From an uncultured Clostridia bacterium (GTDB lineage: Bacteria; Bacillota; Clostridia; Christensenellales; Aristaeellaceae), in the NCBI GenBank assembly GCA_934647305.1, contig CAKUFI010000073.1:1-12652 (forward strand): DNA of 12,652 bases, written 5' to 3'. Of the stretch, positions 1 to 6,807 are shown piece after piece (within the stretch, counting starts at the first letter, position 1; every line of letters begins with the position of its first letter). A program made the translations under genes and the position numbers. The notes beneath the pieces were generated by a model. The model was not told where the DNA came from. It was given only the letters and a program-made list of their open reading frames with translations, and did no database searches.

Positions 1-126
1 GTGGGTGCAGGCTCAGCCTGCCTCGGGGCTTTGGAAACACGCAGACCCTGGCCGCTTGAATTAGTGGCGGACAGGGTCGTCGCTTGAACCGGCGGCAGCA
101 GGTGGGTGCAGGCTCAGCCTGCCTCG
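1..126. repeat. 25-base direct repeat, two copies (1-25 and 102-126)
   Basis: The same 25 bases occur at 1-25 and 102-126, starting 101 bases apart. Each copy contains GCAGGCTCAGCCTGC, which can fold as a 5-bp stem (GCAGG/CCTGC) with a five-base loop, at 7-21 and 108-122. The second copy covers the last codons and stop codon of the minus-strand yraN gene, so part of it is coding. Two copies are too few and too far apart for a CRISPR array. It may be a dispersed palindromic repeat or a terminator-like element. Its function is not known. Confidence 0.7.
44..78. other. Imperfect hairpin downstream of yraN
   Basis: GACCCTG at 44-50 is complementary to CAGGGTC at 72-78. Inside it CCGC (52-55) pairs with GCGG (67-70), with one G/A mismatch between the two stem parts and an 11-base loop. 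There is no T-run on either side, so a classic intrinsic terminator is not supported. It lies between the two copies of the 25-base repeat, in DNA without a recognisable gene. Confidence 0.45.
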
Positions 127-464
127 AAGGCGCGTTCAATGTAGCGCAGCTCGTCGGGCGGACAGATTTCGATCACATCGAAGCGGCAGAATCGCTCCTG
201 CCAGCCCCTCTGTGCGAGAAAACGGACGGCGGCGCGGCAGATGCGCCGCTGCTTTTCTTTGGTGACGGCCTCCGCGCCCCGGCCGAAGGCGAGGTTGTTG
301 CGCAGTTTGACCTCGACAAAGTGCACGATGTCGTCCTTCTCGGCGATCAGGTCGATTTCGCCGCCGCGCACCGTGAAGTTCCGCGCGATGATCGCCGCGC
401 CCTGTTTTTCCAGGTATTTCGCGGCGATTTCCTCGCCGGCGCGGCCGACGTCCCGGGTGGACAT
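114..464 (-). CDS. yraN: YraN / UPF0102 family nuclease-fold protein
   Basis: This gene encodes 116 residues, the usual size of the UPF0102 (YraN) family. The family has a restriction-endonuclease-like fold and its cellular role is unsettled. The visible signature is GEIDLIA at residues 35-41 followed by FVEVK at 49-53, giving the acidic-plus-lysine pattern (E36, D38, E51, K53) of this nuclease fold, with Glu11-Glu12 near the N-terminus. The start was chosen at 464 because the ribosome binding site AAAGGAGG lies seven bases upstream. The ATG two codons earlier is only one base from it. Longer reading frames into the upstream region would cross the promoter. No membrane segment or signal peptide is seen. 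The family assignment is firm; enzymatic activity is inference. Confidence 0.9.
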   Translation of the reverse strand: MSTRDVGRAGEEIAAKYLEKQGAAIIARNFTVRGGEIDLIAEKDDIVHFVEVKLRNNLAFGRGAEAVTKEKQRRICRAAVRFLAQRGWQERFCRFDVIEICPPDELRYIERAFEAG

Positions 465-498
465 GGGCATTCCTCCTTTGGCGTGAGTTTTCACCTCT

Positions 499-527
499 AT
501 TGTACCATCATGCGGCCGGCAAGGCAA
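499..527 (-). promoter_or_regulatory. Sigma-A type promoter of yraN
   Basis: On the minus strand TTGCCT (plus 522-527) is followed after exactly 17 bases by TACAAT (plus 499-504). This fits a vegetative promoter with a start point near 492, about 28 bases ahead of the yraN start codon. Confidence 0.6.
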
Positions 528-574
528 GGAAAAATGTGCGTGTTGCATAATATACGTTAATAGTGTGAAAAATC

Positions 575-585
575 GGGGGGGGGGG
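575..585 (+). repeat. Run of 11 G beside the regulator's -35 box
   Basis: An uninterrupted tract of 11 G residues ends at 585, which is also the first base of the proposed -35 hexamer of the downstream promoter. Homopolymers of this length are prone to slipped-strand length change. Here a change would alter the bases just upstream of the promoter, not a reading frame. Confidence 0.85.
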
Positions 586-613
586 TGACATTGCATAACG
601 GATCGTGTATAAT
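585..613 (+). promoter_or_regulatory. Sigma-A type promoter of the HTH regulator
   Basis: GTGACA (585-590), a 17-base spacer and a perfect TATAAT (608-613) make this the best vegetative promoter in the window. TTGCATAA occurs at 543-550 and 591-598, the second within the spacer. The palindrome ATGCAT overlaps the -10 box at 612-617, and ACACA/TGTGT (621-625, 632-636) forms a small inverted repeat near the expected start point. These are candidate operator parts, possibly for autoregulation. The distance to the start codon at 710 implies a leader of about 90 bases. Confidence 0.65.
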
Positions 614-709
614 GCATAGTACACAGCAAATTGTGTCTAAAAAAGCAAGAGAAGGCAGGACTGGGGAAACGCGCCTGTTTTTCCGGCCGCACGTTCGGGG
701 GTTCATTGC

Positions 710-2185
710 ATGCAGAATATCAGGGATTTTTTGAAACGGATCGCGAGGAAAAACGGGATCACGATGGGTGCGCTGACGACGGAGCTGGGCTATCGGAGCA
801 AGACCTCTCTCGAACGCCTGATGAACGGCAGCACGCGCGACGCGAGTCTGGAACGGTTTGAGGAAAACGTGCGGGCCGCCTTTGAACTGACCGAGGAGGA
901 GCAGGCTCAGCTGCACGAGGCGGTGCAGGTGGCGCGCCTGGGCGAGGAGCAGTACCTGGTGGGCCTGAAGGTCTGGGACTTCGTGAGCGGAAAGCAGCCG
1001 GAGCAGACGAAAGAGCTGGAGATTACGGACGTGCTGACGGGCAGCCCGGTCAGCCTGAAGGAAAGGTACGCCGGGCGCAGGGTGCAGGCGGCGGTGTTCA
1101 ACTGCCAGTACATCACGGCGCTGTTCAGCCTGCTGCGCGCACTGCTGGGCGAGGAAGGCGTGAAGGTGCGCCACTACATGTTCATCGACTCGGACGGCGT
1201 GCGCACCATGTCGGCGCTTAACACGCTGATGCAGGTCTTTTATATGAAGGGCTACAGCGGCTATACCTTTACCGCCACGCCCGAGGAAAAGGCGAGCCAC
1301 TGCGGCATCAACGCGGCGGACGCGGCCATTTTCGACTACTACGACGACAACGGCATGCCCTGCGAGGACATCATCGTGTTCACCGGGGCGCAGAGCGGCC
1401 GCCTGTTGACCTACCGCGGCGCACAGGGCCGGACGGAGCGGCTGCTTGGCATTGATACGCGGACATTCGAGTCAATCAAGCGCACCTATTTCGACTGTGG
1501 CGCGCTGGAGGACTATGTGCGCTACAGCGAAAACTACGCCGCGCTGGAATACAACCGCAGCATCTGGAAGCTGAAGCCGGACGTGGGCGTGGATCAGATC
1601 CCCATGCACGTGCTGGCGCAGGCCTTTATGCGTGCACCCGTGCCGGAGGAGGTCGGAAACGTCTACAGCGAGGCCTTTCACGACACGTTCGCGGAGCTTC
1701 GGGACATCTACGAGCGGCGCTTCCGCAATACCTGCACCAAGCGCAAGCCGGTCTACACGATCATGAAGCGCTCGGCCATGCGCCGCTTCGCCCAGACCGG
1801 CAAGACCACCGACCACTTCTGGATGATGGAGGCCTACACGCCCGCCGAGCGAATCGAGATCCTGGAGAGCCTGCTCGAGCAGCAGCGGGACAACCCCTAT
1901 ATGCACATGTATTTCCTGAAGGACGACGACGCGATCCGCGACGTGGAAATCGCCTACTATGAAGACCTGGGCATGCTCTTCCTGGAGGCGGACACCGATT
2001 ACAACCTGGAGGCGGGCCATTCCGAGGTGCTGATTACCCACCAGGAGGCGCTCGGGCTGTATCGCGAGTTCTTCACGAACGTGCTGCTGGCTCAGTACGT
2101 GCTGCCGGAGAGCGAGACCTGCCGCTTTTTCGAGGAACTGATCGAGGAGGTCGGGCGGATGGAAGGTGCGCCGGAAGACCAATAA
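710..2185 (+). CDS. HTH (XRE-like) regulator with large unrecognised C-terminal region
   Basis: This gene encodes 491 residues. Residues about 5-58 form a helix-turn-helix region of Cro/C1 type: a short helix, then ITMGALTTELGYRSKTSLER with the typical small-residue turn, a recognition helix and a stabilising helix. It is probably a cytoplasmic DNA-binding protein. Residues about 60-491 show no family I recognise. The region is soluble and mixed alpha/beta, rich in aromatic and acidic residues, without membrane segments, nucleotide-binding loops or metal motifs. The start at 710 is preceded only by a weak GGGGG site about eight bases away, so translation may be inefficient. The gene has its own strong promoter, and no terminator is seen between its stop and the ECF-like site at 2215. 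It may control the neighbouring secreted-protein genes, but that rests only on position. Confidence 0.75.
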   Translation: MQNIRDFLKRIARKNGITMGALTTELGYRSKTSLERLMNGSTRDASLERFEENVRAAFELTEEEQAQLHEAVQVARLGEEQYLVGLKVWDFVSGKQPEQTKELEITDVLTGSPVSLKERYAGRRVQAAVFNCQYITALFSLLRALLGEEGVKVRHYMFIDSDGVRTMSALNTLMQVFYMKGYSGYTFTATPEEKASHCGINAADAAIFDYYDDNGMPCEDIIVFTGAQSGRLLTYRGAQGRTERLLGIDTRTFESIKRTYFDCGALEDYVRYSENYAALEYNRSIWKLKPDVGVDQIPMHVLAQAFMRAPVPEEVGNVYSEAFHDTFAELRDIYERRFRNTCTKRKPVYTIMKRSAMRRFAQTGKTTDHFWMMEAYTPAERIEILESLLEQQRDNPYMHMYFLKDDDAIRDVEIAYYEDLGMLFLEADTDYNLEAGHSEVLITHQEALGLYREFFTNVLLAQYVLPESETCRFFEELIEEVGRMEGAPEDQ

Positions 2186-2214
2186 GATTAAAACAGAAAA
2201 ATTATTTTAGGACT

Positions 2215-2244
2215 GGAAAACCCTTCATGCGTCTTTTGCGTCTA
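2215..2244 (+). promoter_or_regulatory. ECF sigma-type promoter, site A (secreted propeller gene)
   Basis: GGAAAAC (2215-2221) is followed by exactly 17 bases and CGTCTA (2239-2244, then A). ECF sigma factors typically use an AAC-containing -35 and a CGTC-type -10. The same AAC-17-CGTCT arrangement precedes two other secreted-protein genes here (3680-3707 and 10907-10935). The leader from here to the start codon at 2389 is about 140 bases and contains the 10-mer TGAAAGGCGC twice, but no riboswitch I recognise. Confidence 0.5.
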
Positions 2245-2388
2245 ATAGGTGTTCAGAAAGAACAACCGGGCGTGAAAGGCGCTTTTTCGCGGCCTTTTCC
2301 CCGGATTGAAAGGCGCGGAAGGGGGGAGTGTCGTCTCATGCCTCACGATGAAACCTGCCAGTCGAAGAACGAAAAGGAGGAGAATCAT

Positions 2389-3492
2389 ATGACAAGAAAA
2401 CTGATCGCGATGCTCTGCGCGCTGGCGCTGCTGCTGTGCGGCCTTGCGCAGGCGGAGGGAACGAAGGAAGACAGCCCGACCGTGGCCCCGACGGCCACAC
2501 CGGGCGGAGCCGGGATACTGGAGGGCGAGGAAGATTACCGCAAGCTGGACAACGACATGGGCTATTTCTCGCCTGAGTTCATGAAGAGCAATTTCCGCGC
2601 GACTCGGTCGGTTTACGCGATCGACATCGACGTGAAGTCCGAAAACGACGTGCTTTCCTGCTACGCCTACATGGACGACTACTCGCTGTACAGCTTCCAG
2701 AACATGGAGGCGTTTCCGCCGCGCTGGGTGTGCAACCTGCCCAAGCCGCCCGAGGGCTGGGAGGATCGCGCGGACAGCCTGACCGACGAGGAAAAGGAAC
2801 AGCTGGGCAACGTCGTGACCGACATCGCCGTGTACGGCAACCGCGCGTACGGCTTTTCCGCCTTCAGCGGGAACATCGGCCCGCTCGGCGGCACGGAAAT
2901 GACCTGGAACGAGGTACAGCTGGACGTGTCGGACATTAAGAAGCAGGACGGCGTGACGCCCCGTGAAATTCCACACAGCGAGCTGTCCAAGGAGTACTAC
3001 GACTGCCTGGTGCTGGACGAGGACGGCGAATTCGGCAAGCTGTACCGCTTCGATCTGGCGACCGGAAAGTACCGCGTGTACGAGACAGAGGGCCTGGTGG
3101 CGTTCAACGTGTACAGGGACGGCGAGTACCTGATTGAGTGCGTGCGGGAGGACGGCAGCTACGCGATCAGCAGCCTGAATCTTGAAACCGGCGAGATCAC
3201 GGCGCTCGATTACGACCTGAGCCTGTTCAGCCACACCGGGCGCAAGGCGTGCGGCCTGGCCTATGACAGCTGGGGCGAGAAGGACGCGATCGTGGTGGCG
3301 GGTGACGACGGGCTGATTTACCGCCTGTTCCCGGGCGAAAAGGCGCTGGTCTGCGACGACTATCGCGGCATCACGTTCAACGAGCATACCGAGACCAGCA
3401 TGGCAGGAAGCACGAACTACTTCGTCTTCAGCGGCGACCTGACCTGGTGCATGCTGCACGAATACGGCCACGAGAGCGAACCGGACGCGTAA
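2389..3492 (+). CDS. Secreted repeat-rich (possible beta-propeller) protein, short paralogue
   Basis: This gene encodes 367 residues. Residues 1-22 are a signal peptide ending AQA, with no good lipobox, so the product is probably released or loosely wall-associated. A Pro/Thr/Gly linker (about 26-42) follows, then a region of short beta-strand repeats of the type YRFDLATGKYRVYE and ISSLNLETGEITALDYD, which suggests a propeller-like domain. That fold is inference. It is clearly paralogous to residues 23-345 of the product at 4392-6791, sharing KLDN, FMKS, LTDEE, GNVVT, RFDLATGK, ISSLNLET, KACGLAY, GLIYR and a final EPDA. It stops straight after EPDA, where the longer protein continues into a solute-binding-like domain. 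The start was chosen at 2389 for the AAAAGGAGG site eight bases upstream; the frame is open earlier, but without a signal peptide. Function is unknown. Confidence 0.85.
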   Translation: MTRKLIAMLCALALLLCGLAQAEGTKEDSPTVAPTATPGGAGILEGEEDYRKLDNDMGYFSPEFMKSNFRATRSVYAIDIDVKSENDVLSCYAYMDDYSLYSFQNMEAFPPRWVCNLPKPPEGWEDRADSLTDEEKEQLGNVVTDIAVYGNRAYGFSAFSGNIGPLGGTEMTWNEVQLDVSDIKKQDGVTPREIPHSELSKEYYDCLVLDEDGEFGKLYRFDLATGKYRVYETEGLVAFNVYRDGEYLIECVREDGSYAISSLNLETGEITALDYDLSLFSHTGRKACGLAYDSWGEKDAIVVAGDDGLIYRLFPGEKALVCDDYRGITFNEHTETSMAGSTNYFVFSGDLTWCMLHEYGHESEPDA

Positions 3493-3500
3493 GGCACACG

Positions 3501-3535
3501 ATTCCGCCCTGCCTTCGGGTGGGGCGGAATTTTTT
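3501..3535 (+). terminator. Intrinsic terminator after the short propeller gene
   Basis: A 13-bp stem (3501-3513 with 3518-3530, including two G-T pairs) closes a TTCG tetraloop and is followed by six T (3530-3535). A 22-base core (3506-3527) is identical to the core of the terminator at 4338-4373. Confidence 0.9.
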
Positions 3536-3554
3536 CACGAAGAGAGAAGATTCA

Positions 3555-3583
3555 GCAGGAAATATTGAACATAGGGCGAATAT
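3555..3583 (+). promoter_or_regulatory. Sigma-H type promoter upstream of the SH3b gene
   Basis: GCAGGAAAT (3555-3563), an 11-base spacer and GGCGAATAT (3575-3583) fit every fixed position of the Bacillus subtilis sigma-H pattern (RnAGGAwww, 11-12 bases, RnnGAATww). The 13-mer AGCAGGAAATATT here recurs upstream of hpf. The surrounding stretch 3536-3677 is AT-rich for this window and holds no gene I can support. The distance to the gene at 3943 is long, about 360 bases. Confidence 0.5.
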
Positions 3584-3679
3584 ATTAATATGAAAAGCGT
3601 TAAGGCAGATACGCAGGATATAAAATGCGAGAAAATTCGCGTGAAATGTAAAATAATTTAAGAAAAAATGGAGAAATAT

Positions 3680-3707
3680 GGAACAAGACGCATCAATCAC
3701 GCGTCTA
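3680..3707 (+). promoter_or_regulatory. ECF sigma-type promoter, site B (SH3b gene)
   Basis: GGAAC (3680-3684), 17 bases, then CGTCTA (3702-3707, followed by A). It matches sites A and C in both boxes and in spacing. The spacer contains GACGCAT, also present in the spacer of site C. It would give a transcript with a leader of about 230 bases before the SH3b start codon. Confidence 0.55.
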
Positions 3708-3942
3708 AAGGATACACAGACGAAACCGTCAGGCCGTTTTGAGACAGGATTTGCAGGGCAGGCCGCTTTCCGGCCGGAGGCAAACGCCCGCCATGCTTTG
3801 ACCGCCCCGCGAGGACGTCCGCGGGCGGCCCGAAAAACGCAGAAGGGAGGGAAAACTGGTTCAGCAAATGCGACCGTAGGGACAGCACATGAACGACCGA
3901 CGAAGAATCTTTACTTTGCGATGATAAAAGGAGATTATTTGC
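3708..3942 (+). other. Long structured leader upstream of the SH3b gene
   Basis: This 235-base stretch has no convincing gene. It can form several hairpins: GACG/CGTC around 3720-3730, a GGCCG/CGGCC element near 3760-3777, and a strong GC stem near 3800-3830 (CCGCCCCGCG against CGCGGGCGG, one bulge). It ends in the AAAAGGAG ribosome binding site (3926-3933). I compared it by eye with the c-di-GMP and cobalamin riboswitch cores and saw no match. It could be a regulatory leader, or simply 5' untranslated sequence. Confidence 0.4.
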
Positions 3943-4299
3943 ATGAAAAAGATGATTTGTTTGGTACTCGTTCTGATCTGCGTTTTCACCATCACTGCCC
4001 CTGCGTTTGCCGAGACCTATCCGACCGGAACCGTGCATGTCGCGAAATGGCTGAACGTCCGCAAAGGCCCAAGTACCAGCACGACGATCATCGGCTATCT
4101 GCAAAACGGCCAGACGGTCAAGATTGTTCGAATGGATGCTGATATTAATCCGTTTTACTACATCAAGGGAGGCATTCACGATTATCACTACTGGGCTGAC
4201 GGAGTAATTGCACCCGTGGCGTATGACATGGAATACGAGATTAACGCAGTGGAGAGTTATGGCTATGTTCACAAGGACTATGTCACGGTGAGCTATTGA
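3943..4299 (+). CDS. Secreted single SH3b-domain protein
   Basis: This gene encodes 118 residues. Residues 1-23 are a signal peptide (KK, a hydrophobic core, then PAFA and cleavage before Glu24). The rest is one bacterial SH3 domain: WLNVRKGPSTSTTIIGYLQNG at 37-56 is the hallmark N-terminal part (LNVR-GPS---IG-L--G), and GYVHKDYVTV closes it at 107-116. An insertion rich in Tyr, Asp and His lies between them (about 66-105). SH3b domains commonly bind peptidoglycan or cell-wall peptides, so a wall-associated ligand-binding role is likely. The start has a good AAAAGGAG site nine bases upstream. Sigma-H-like and ECF-like sites precede it, and a terminator follows before the next gene. Its base composition is more AT-rich than the genes around it, which may indicate a different history. 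Confidence 0.85.
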   Translation: MKKMICLVLVLICVFTITAPAFAETYPTGTVHVAKWLNVRKGPSTSTTIIGYLQNGQTVKIVRMDADINPFYYIKGGIHDYHYWADGVIAPVAYDMEYEINAVESYGYVHKDYVTVSY

Positions 4300-4307
4300 T
4301 TGAGAAA

Positions 4308-4323
4308 TCGGCTATAAAGCCGA
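4308..4323 (+). other. Small perfect hairpin after the SH3b stop
   Basis: TCGGCT (4308-4313) and AGCCGA (4318-4323) form a perfect 6-bp stem with an ATAA loop, just after the SH3b stop codon. No T-run follows. It may protect or punctuate the transcript ahead of the terminator at 4338. Confidence 0.4.
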
Positions 4324-4337
4324 CAACTAAGTAGACT

Positions 4338-4373
4338 GCCTGCCCTGCCTTCGGGTGGGGCGGGCTGTTCTTT
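4338..4373 (+). terminator. Intrinsic terminator between the SH3b and fusion genes
   Basis: A 12-bp stem with three G-T pairs (4338-4349 with 4354-4365) and a TTCG loop is followed by the T-rich TGTTCTTT. Bases 4342-4363 are identical to 3506-3527. It ends only 18 bases before the start codon of the next gene, which has no promoter of its own that I can see. It may therefore act as a partial terminator controlling read-through. Confidence 0.7.
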
Positions 4374-4391
4374 ATGACGGGAGGGAGACAG

Positions 4392-6791
4392 ATGAGGAAG
4401 ATACTTGCGATCATCTGTGCTTTGACGCTGCTGCTCTGTATGAGCGCGCAGGCTGAGGAAATGCACTATGACAAACTGGATAATGAAGAAAACCTTTTCG
4501 ACCCGGCGTTTATGAAGTCATTTGATCCGAGTTTCCCGGATACTGCCCTATTTCAAGGCTACGCAGTCAACAACCAGAGAGCGTTCTTTATTACCGACGC
4601 AAACGATTTATACGGCACACGGAGTATGGAAACCCCTGATACTCAGTTTATTTGCCACCTGACGGATTTCCCGAAGGACTGGTGGGAGCACTACAGGGAA
4701 GGCACGCTGACTGACGAAGAAATCGAGCAGATGGGCAATGTCGTGACTAACATTGTGATACGTGACAGAGACCTATATGGATTCAGCAGCTTCAGCGGAA
4801 AATTCGGCCGCATTTCAGGCGCGGGCCCGGAATGGAACGAGGTCAGGCTGGACGTTTCCGCGCTGCGAAACGACCCGGACGACATACGGGCGCGCTCGAC
4901 GCATCGGGTGTTCCTGACGGACGATGACCAGTTTTACACCATGACCTATGATGAAAACTGGGAGTATTTCGATCTGCACCGCTTCGATCTGGCGACCGGA
5001 AAGTGCAGAACCTATAAGGTGAACCGCATGGTCAATGCGTGCCCCTACAAGGACGGCGAATTCATGGTGCAGCGCGTGGATGAAAACGGCGCGTATGTGA
5101 TCAGCTCGTTGAACCTTGAGACGGAAGAGCTGACAGACCTTGATTACGATTTGAGCCAGTTTGACCACGAGAACATTGAGAAACAGGCGTGCGGATTGGC
5201 ATACAACGGCTACGACGGGGTGGAGTGCATCGTCGTGGCCAGCGACGGCCTGATTTACCGCATCTACCCGGGCGAAAAGCCCAGGATCTGCGATACCTAT
5301 AAGGACGTGATTTTCTATGAGAGCGTGCCCACCGTGCTGATCGGGTGCGCGAATTACATGGTGTGCAGCGGATACATGTCCTGGTGCATGCTGTATGAGT
5401 ACGGCGAAGAAATCGAACCGGACGCGGTGGATCGCGTGGTCATGGCAGGGGGAATTCCACATTTTTACGACGGGGCCGATAAGGTGCTTCAGGAGGAATG
5501 CGGCGACATCACCGTGCATGAAGTGATCGAGGTCACCGGCGAGGAGCTGGCCGACCAGCTCAACACGAAGGATGACAGCGTGGATATTTACGTGCTGCCC
5601 GCCGACTCGACCTATTACTCCATCCTCAAGAAGGGGCTGGCCGCCGATCTGTCCTCCTCGCTGACCATTTCGGAGGACGTGGAGGCGATGTACGAGCCGA
5701 TTCGGGAACTGCTGGTCAACGGGCAGGGGCAGGTGGTCGCGTACCCGGCCGACCTGCGCGTGCGGCGCTTCGGCATCAATGAGGGCTACTGGAACCAGGT
5801 GTTCCCCGACAGGCCGCTGCCCAGGACCTTCTCCGAGGTCATGGACGCGTGGATCGAGTGGGAGGAAAACTGGGCGGAGGAATACCGCGGCGTGGGGTTC
5901 TTCATGGGCGAGTTTGACTACGCCGACACCGTGCGGCGGCTGATTAGCCTGTATGTGGAGCAGCACGCGGACGAGGAACTGCCCGACCTGACCGCGCCCG
6001 CCCTGCGCGAGGTGCTCGAGAAGCTGCAGCGGGTGTATGAAATCCGCACAGAGGCCGGCCGCAGCACCTCCTACGACGTGCCCGACGAGCTGCTTGCCGA
6101 CACCGGCGAGACCGGCCCGGGCATCGTGTTCTGGTGCGACGTGCGGGACGCGGCCTATGTGGACAGCACGGCGACGCTTACCTATGACAGCGACTATATC
6201 CACGGCGTGCTCAAGGCGCACTGGACGCCGCTGAATATCACCTTTGAGGCGGACGCCGCGCCCTACACCGGCGCGCGCATGTCGGTGTACGTGGTCAACC
6301 CCTATACGAAGCACCTGGGCGACGCCATACGGGTCGTGGAGGCGCTGACCGAGCGGGCGGCGAACCCGTACCTGTACTATGCGGCGTACCCTGAGCACAA
6401 CGAGCCCTACGAAAAGCCCGGCTTTGAGGATGAACTGCGCCGCAGCGAGGAACAGGTGAAGCTGTACGAGGCCTCCATCGAAAAGGCTAAGGCCGCTGGC
6501 AAGGACACCGACAAGCTGGAGGGACAGCTGAACTACTACAAGACCCTGATCGAGAACCAGGAGAGCGAAAAATGGGTGGTTTCGCAGGAGACGATCGACG
6601 CGTATCGCAAGACGGTCGAGGAATGCCCGCTGCGGCTCAATGCCCAGTCGCCCTACAGCGATCAGGACGGCGGACTGAGCACCGTCATCTCGCAAATGAG
6701 TTATCGGCTGGCGGACGGACAGGTCACGCTGGACGAGATGCTGTCCACGATTCAGGACCGGGCGAAGATGATGTACCTCGAGAATAAGTAA
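4392..6791 (+). CDS. Secreted fusion: propeller-like module plus solute-binding-protein-like region
   Basis: This gene encodes 799 residues. Residues 1-21 are a signal peptide ending SAQA. Residues about 25-345 are a paralogue of the whole mature part of the protein at 2389-3492, including HRFDLATGK at 196-204. From Val346 to the end the protein resembles family-1 extracellular solute-binding proteins: DIYVLPADSTYYSILKKGLA, a stretch reading VAYPADLRVRRFGIN, and a C-lobe helix after VYVVNPYTKHLGDAI. A charged helical, perhaps coiled-coil, stretch spans about 676-730. It has no lipobox, unusual for a Gram-positive binding protein, and no permease or ATPase gene is nearby, so sensing or sequestration is as likely as uptake. 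The start at 4392 has GGGAGG six bases upstream. The first 450 or so bases look less GC-rich than the solute-binding half. The ligand is unknown. Confidence 0.8.
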   Translation: MRKILAIICALTLLLCMSAQAEEMHYDKLDNEENLFDPAFMKSFDPSFPDTALFQGYAVNNQRAFFITDANDLYGTRSMETPDTQFICHLTDFPKDWWEHYREGTLTDEEIEQMGNVVTNIVIRDRDLYGFSSFSGKFGRISGAGPEWNEVRLDVSALRNDPDDIRARSTHRVFLTDDDQFYTMTYDENWEYFDLHRFDLATGKCRTYKVNRMVNACPYKDGEFMVQRVDENGAYVISSLNLETEELTDLDYDLSQFDHENIEKQACGLAYNGYDGVECIVVASDGLIYRIYPGEKPRICDTYKDVIFYESVPTVLIGCANYMVCSGYMSWCMLYEYGEEIEPDAVDRVVMAGGIPHFYDGADKVLQEECGDITVHEVIEVTGEELADQLNTKDDSVDIYVLPADSTYYSILKKGLAADLSSSLTISEDVEAMYEPIRELLVNGQGQVVAYPADLRVRRFGINEGYWNQVFPDRPLPRTFSEVMDAWIEWEENWAEEYRGVGFFMGEFDYADTVRRLISLYVEQHADEELPDLTAPALREVLEKLQRVYEIRTEAGRSTSYDVPDELLADTGETGPGIVFWCDVRDAAYVDSTATLTYDSDYIHGVLKAHWTPLNITFEADAAPYTGARMSVYVVNPYTKHLGDAIRVVEALTERAANPYLYYAAYPEHNEPYEKPGFEDELRRSEEQVKLYEASIEKAKAAGKDTDKLEGQLNYYKTLIENQESEKWVVSQETIDAYRKTVEECPLRLNAQSPYSDQDGGLSTVISQMSYRLADGQVTLDEMLSTIQDRAKMMYLENK

Positions 6792-6807
6792 CGGATTCTG
6801 CATGAAA

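Noticed and set aside
1..126. CRISPR array
   Set aside because: There are only two repeat copies with 76 bases between them, one inside a gene end, and no cas genes.
465..692. Upstream extension of yraN to 692
   Set aside because: It would include the yraN promoter and the divergent promoter region. The AAAGGAGG site and family length support 464.
557..1300. A 247-codon minus-strand frame over the regulator and its promoter
   Set aside because: It runs across the G-tract and promoter region and overlaps the HTH coding sequence. The translation is low-complexity and His/Arg-rich.
2242..3471. A 409-codon minus-strand frame over the short propeller gene
   Set aside because: Same shadow pattern: no ribosome binding site, no recognisable domain, and the plus-strand product is supported by its paralogue.
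3708..3942. Known riboswitch in the SH3b leader
   Set aside because: I compared it by eye with c-di-GMP and cobalamin riboswitch core motifs and found no match. It is kept only as a structured leader.
3678..4142. A 154-codon plus-strand frame overlapping the SH3b gene
   Set aside because: It begins within the ECF-like promoter, has no domain or conserved look, and its second half is a frame-shifted reading of the SH3b gene.
4815..6803. A 662-codon open frame on the minus strand across the fusion gene
   Set aside because: It is antisense to a gene with a signal peptide, a paralogue and a ribosome binding site. Its translation is His/Val/Arg/Leu-rich without domains, as expected of a shadow frame in GC-rich DNA.
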